From contig CAZUDB010000040.1 of NCBI GenBank assembly GCA_964619055.1, positions 1-33,353 of the forward strand: a stretch of DNA of 33,353 nucleotides, written 5' to 3'. The notes under the pieces were generated by a model. The model worked only from the letters and a program-made list of their open reading frames with translations. It was not told where the DNA came from and ran no database searches. Positions 31,598 through 33,353 of the stretch are shown piece by piece. Origin of the DNA: CAYVUM01 sp964619055. GTDB taxonomy: Bacteria; Pseudomonadota; Alphaproteobacteria; Rhodospirillales; Defluviicoccaceae. The position numbers and the translations under genes were made by a program. Numbering within the stretch: the stretch's first letter is position 1; each line of letters begins with the position of its first letter.

Positions 31598-33064
31598 TTA
31601 GGCGGCCGCTGTAACCATCTCGAATGCCTTCAACGCGCGCGCGCGCGCGAAGGCGTGGTCGACGATTGGCCTGGGGTATGTTGTGCCGAACCGTACACCT
31701 GCAGCTTCCAAATCCAATCCCGGTGCCTGCCACGGTTGATGGATCCAGCGGCTCGGAAGCTGGGAAAGCTGCGGCACCCATCGACGAACATAGGCCCCGT
31801 CAGGATCGAATTTCTCCCCTTGCAAGACGGGGTTGAAGACTCGGAAGTAGGGCGCGGCATCCGTGCCGCAGCCAGCGACCCACTGCCAGCCACCTGCGTT
31901 GCTAGCCAAGTCGGCATCCACAAGCGTGTCCCAGAACCAGGTCTCGCCAGCCTGCCACGGCTGCAGCAGATGCTTGACCAGAAACGAGGCCGTGATCATA
32001 CGGACCCGGTTGTGCATCCAGCCAGTGTGCCACAGCTCCCGCATGCCGGCATCAACGATGGGATATCCGGTCAGCCCCCGCTGCCACGCCGACAAACCTT
32101 CAGGGTCATCTCGCCAGGGGAACGCAGCAAAGCGGGCTTGCAGCGGCTCATCCGCCATGGCCGGAGCGAGAACCAAGGTGTGGGCCATGAACTCCCGCCA
32201 TCCGATCTCCCGCAAGAACGCTTCGGCACCAAGATCCAGTTGTGGATCCGCTAGTGACCAATGACGGGTGGCGTGCCAAACCTGCCGCGGCGACACCTCG
32301 CCGAAATGCAAATGTGGCGATAAGCGGGAGGTGGCGGCGGGTTCAGGCCGGTTGCGAAGGTCACGGTAGCGTTCAACATCGTGATCCAAGAACGCTTCCA
32401 GCCGCAACCGTGCGCCCTCCTCGCCGGGCGTCCAGGTCTCACGAAGACCCGAGGCCCAATTGGGCTTACGTGGCAGCAAAGCCCAGGCGTCAAGATCGTC
32501 ACTCCGCACCTCCCCATCGGGAGCCGGAATTCGCATCGGAGCGGGGCACGGCGCACCCAAACCGTTTCGGCTCGCGGCCAAAGCCAAGCAAGCCTTCCAA
32601 AATGGCGTAAACACCTTCAGTGGGGCCCCGGACTTGCTCGTAATCTCGCCGGGCTCGAACAACAGCGAAGCGGAACACGCGTGCGCGGCGATGCCGGCAG
32701 CATTGGCTCGCGTCTCCAATGCAGCCTCCGCGCGGCGCCAGAACGGCTCGTGGTGCCGAGTCCAAAAAACGGCGCGAGCTTCGCACGCGGTGGCCACATC
32801 CAAAATCTCGTCGATGGCGACGCCGCGGCGTAACACCAGGCTTCCGCCCCGGTCTCGGATCGCCCGCTCCAGGGCTTGCAAGCTATGGTGCAGCCACCAA
32901 CGGCTCGCTCCGCCCATAATCCATGGTCCGGGAGTTTCATCGTCTAACACAAAGATCGGGACTACCGGCTGGTAGGGGTCTTGAGCCATAGCGGCTGCAA
33001 AGGCGGGCTGGTCCGAAAGGCGGAGATCCTGTCGCAGCCAAACAACAGCAGGCCTAATGGCCAT
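31598..33064 (-). CDS. phrB: Deoxyribodipyrimidine photolyase (class I CPD photolyase)
   Basis: The start ATG at 33064 has GAGGGAG 7 nt upstream and gives 488 residues beginning MAIRPAVVWLRQDLRLSDQPA, the N-terminal photolyase signature. A longer reading to 33139 adds 25 atypical residues. FAD-binding motifs: 'TSRLSPHLHFGEVSPRQVW', 'AFLREIGWREFMAHTL', 'GMRELWHTGWMHNRVRMITASFLVKHLL', 'WFWDTLVDADLASNAGGWQWVAGCGTDAAPYFRVFNP'. The enzyme splits UV-induced cyclobutane pyrimidine dimers with blue light energy. Its last 15 residues end in an arginine-rich FARARALKAF, encoded partly by a short (GC)n run. Confidence 0.95.
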   Translation of the reverse strand: MAIRPAVVWLRQDLRLSDQPAFAAAMAQDPYQPVVPIFVLDDETPGPWIMGGASRWWLHHSLQALERAIRDRGGSLVLRRGVAIDEILDVATACEARAVFWTRHHEPFWRRAEAALETRANAAGIAAHACSASLLFEPGEITSKSGAPLKVFTPFWKACLALAASRNGLGAPCPAPMRIPAPDGEVRSDDLDAWALLPRKPNWASGLRETWTPGEEGARLRLEAFLDHDVERYRDLRNRPEPAATSRLSPHLHFGEVSPRQVWHATRHWSLADPQLDLGAEAFLREIGWREFMAHTLVLAPAMADEPLQARFAAFPWRDDPEGLSAWQRGLTGYPIVDAGMRELWHTGWMHNRVRMITASFLVKHLLQPWQAGETWFWDTLVDADLASNAGGWQWVAGCGTDAAPYFRVFNPVLQGEKFDPDGAYVRRWVPQLSQLPSRWIHQPWQAPGLDLEAAGVRFGTTYPRPIVDHAFARARALKAFEMVTAAA

Positions 33065-33298
33065 TGCGTGCTCCCTCGTCGTTGCCGTCACACTCACCAT
33101 CCCTACGTCCGATGCTCGGGTGCTAGATTTGTCGAACAATGCTTGATGGTGGCGAGCATCCGCAGCGTTATCGAACGTAGGCCAACGGCACAGCCAACTT
33201 CCGGCGGCGATACGAACGGCGGTGGGATATTTTCGTTGCGGTCGTTTTCGGCTAAAGAGTTGGTGCCAGTGCCGGGCGGTCGCAGCTCGTTAACGGCA
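33065..33298. other. Divergent spacer between the photolyase gene and tRNA-Thr
   Basis: 234 bp without a supported gene. It must contain the photolyase promoter (minus) and the tRNA-Thr promoter (plus), but I cannot name either with confidence. Confidence 0.5.
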
Positions 33299-33353
33299 GC
33301 CGGCTTAGCTCAGTTGGTAGAGCGGCTGATTTGTAATCAGTAGGTCGGGGGTT
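33299..33353 (+). tRNA. tRNA-Thr (anticodon TGT), truncated at the window edge
   Basis: The sequence from GCCGGCT (acceptor 5' arm) continues TAGCTCAGTTGGTAGAGC (D arm), then an anticodon stem GCTGA / TCAGT with loop TTTGTAA, anticodon TGT, then the variable region and the start of the T arm (GGGGGTT). 55 of about 76 nt are present; the T arm and the 3' acceptor lie beyond the window. Confidence 0.95.

Noticed and set aside
31635..31650. (GC)n run at the 3' end of the photolyase gene
   Set aside because: It encodes the Ala-Arg repeats of a normal photolyase C-terminus; no sign of a Z-DNA or recombination role.

Overview
The window looks like a chromosomal segment of a GC-rich Gram-negative bacterium, most likely an alphaproteobacterium. 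The pointers are a heptosyltransferase-type LPS gene set, a eukaryote-type NADP isocitrate dehydrogenase that keeps the human IDH1 residue numbering, a DadA-type D-amino acid dehydrogenase, a PrpE-type propionyl-CoA synthetase, and a tRNA-Thr(UGU) of alphaproteobacterial type. A finer placement (Rhodospirillales-like) would be a guess. I see no CRISPR array, phage or intact insertion sequence.

Left part (1-10.6 kb). The tail of a pyridoxamine-phosphate-oxidase-like gene is followed by a 437-bp regulatory region with a perfect CRP-type palindrome and a Fur-like element. Next is a giant secreted RTX protein (two Cna-B/SdrD-like units, cadherin-like domains, seven FG-GAP repeats, three RTX modules). 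Its gene is split by a 100-N gap whose flanks carry the same 55 bp, so the gap is probably an assembly join and not missing sequence. Converging on it is dadA. Divergent from dadA is a hydrogenase-maturation operon hypC-hypD-hypE-hypB, with no hypA, hypF or hydrogenase genes in the window.

Middle (10.6-23.5 kb). prpE and an acyl-CoA synthetase gene are divergent. A small YdcH-family gene converges on the latter. A minus-strand LPS-type operon follows: GT9 heptosyltransferase, GT2, GT4, an asparagine-synthase-type amidotransferase and an alpha/beta hydrolase, several of them overlapping. A 53-codon protein remnant lies just downstream of it. Divergent from this operon is ygfZ, followed by rpmB and icd on the minus strand, each with its own candidate promoter.

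Right part (23.5-33.4 kb). A small DUF6394-type membrane protein is translationally coupled to a two-RCK potassium channel with an unusual TTTGFGE filter. Converging on it is a two-gene unit: a cytoplasmic trypsin-like protease and a small cysteine-containing protein with a TTG start. A 750-bp, hairpin-rich non-coding stretch separates these from a ferrous-iron operon feoA-feoA-feoB-feoC. A DNA photolyase lies upstream of that operon, and a tRNA-Thr runs off the right edge.

Most of the window is ordinary core metabolism. The least explained parts are the structured region at 27.5-27.95 kb, the protease/small-protein pair, the amidotransferase in the LPS operon, and the mosaic RTX protein with its upstream sites.
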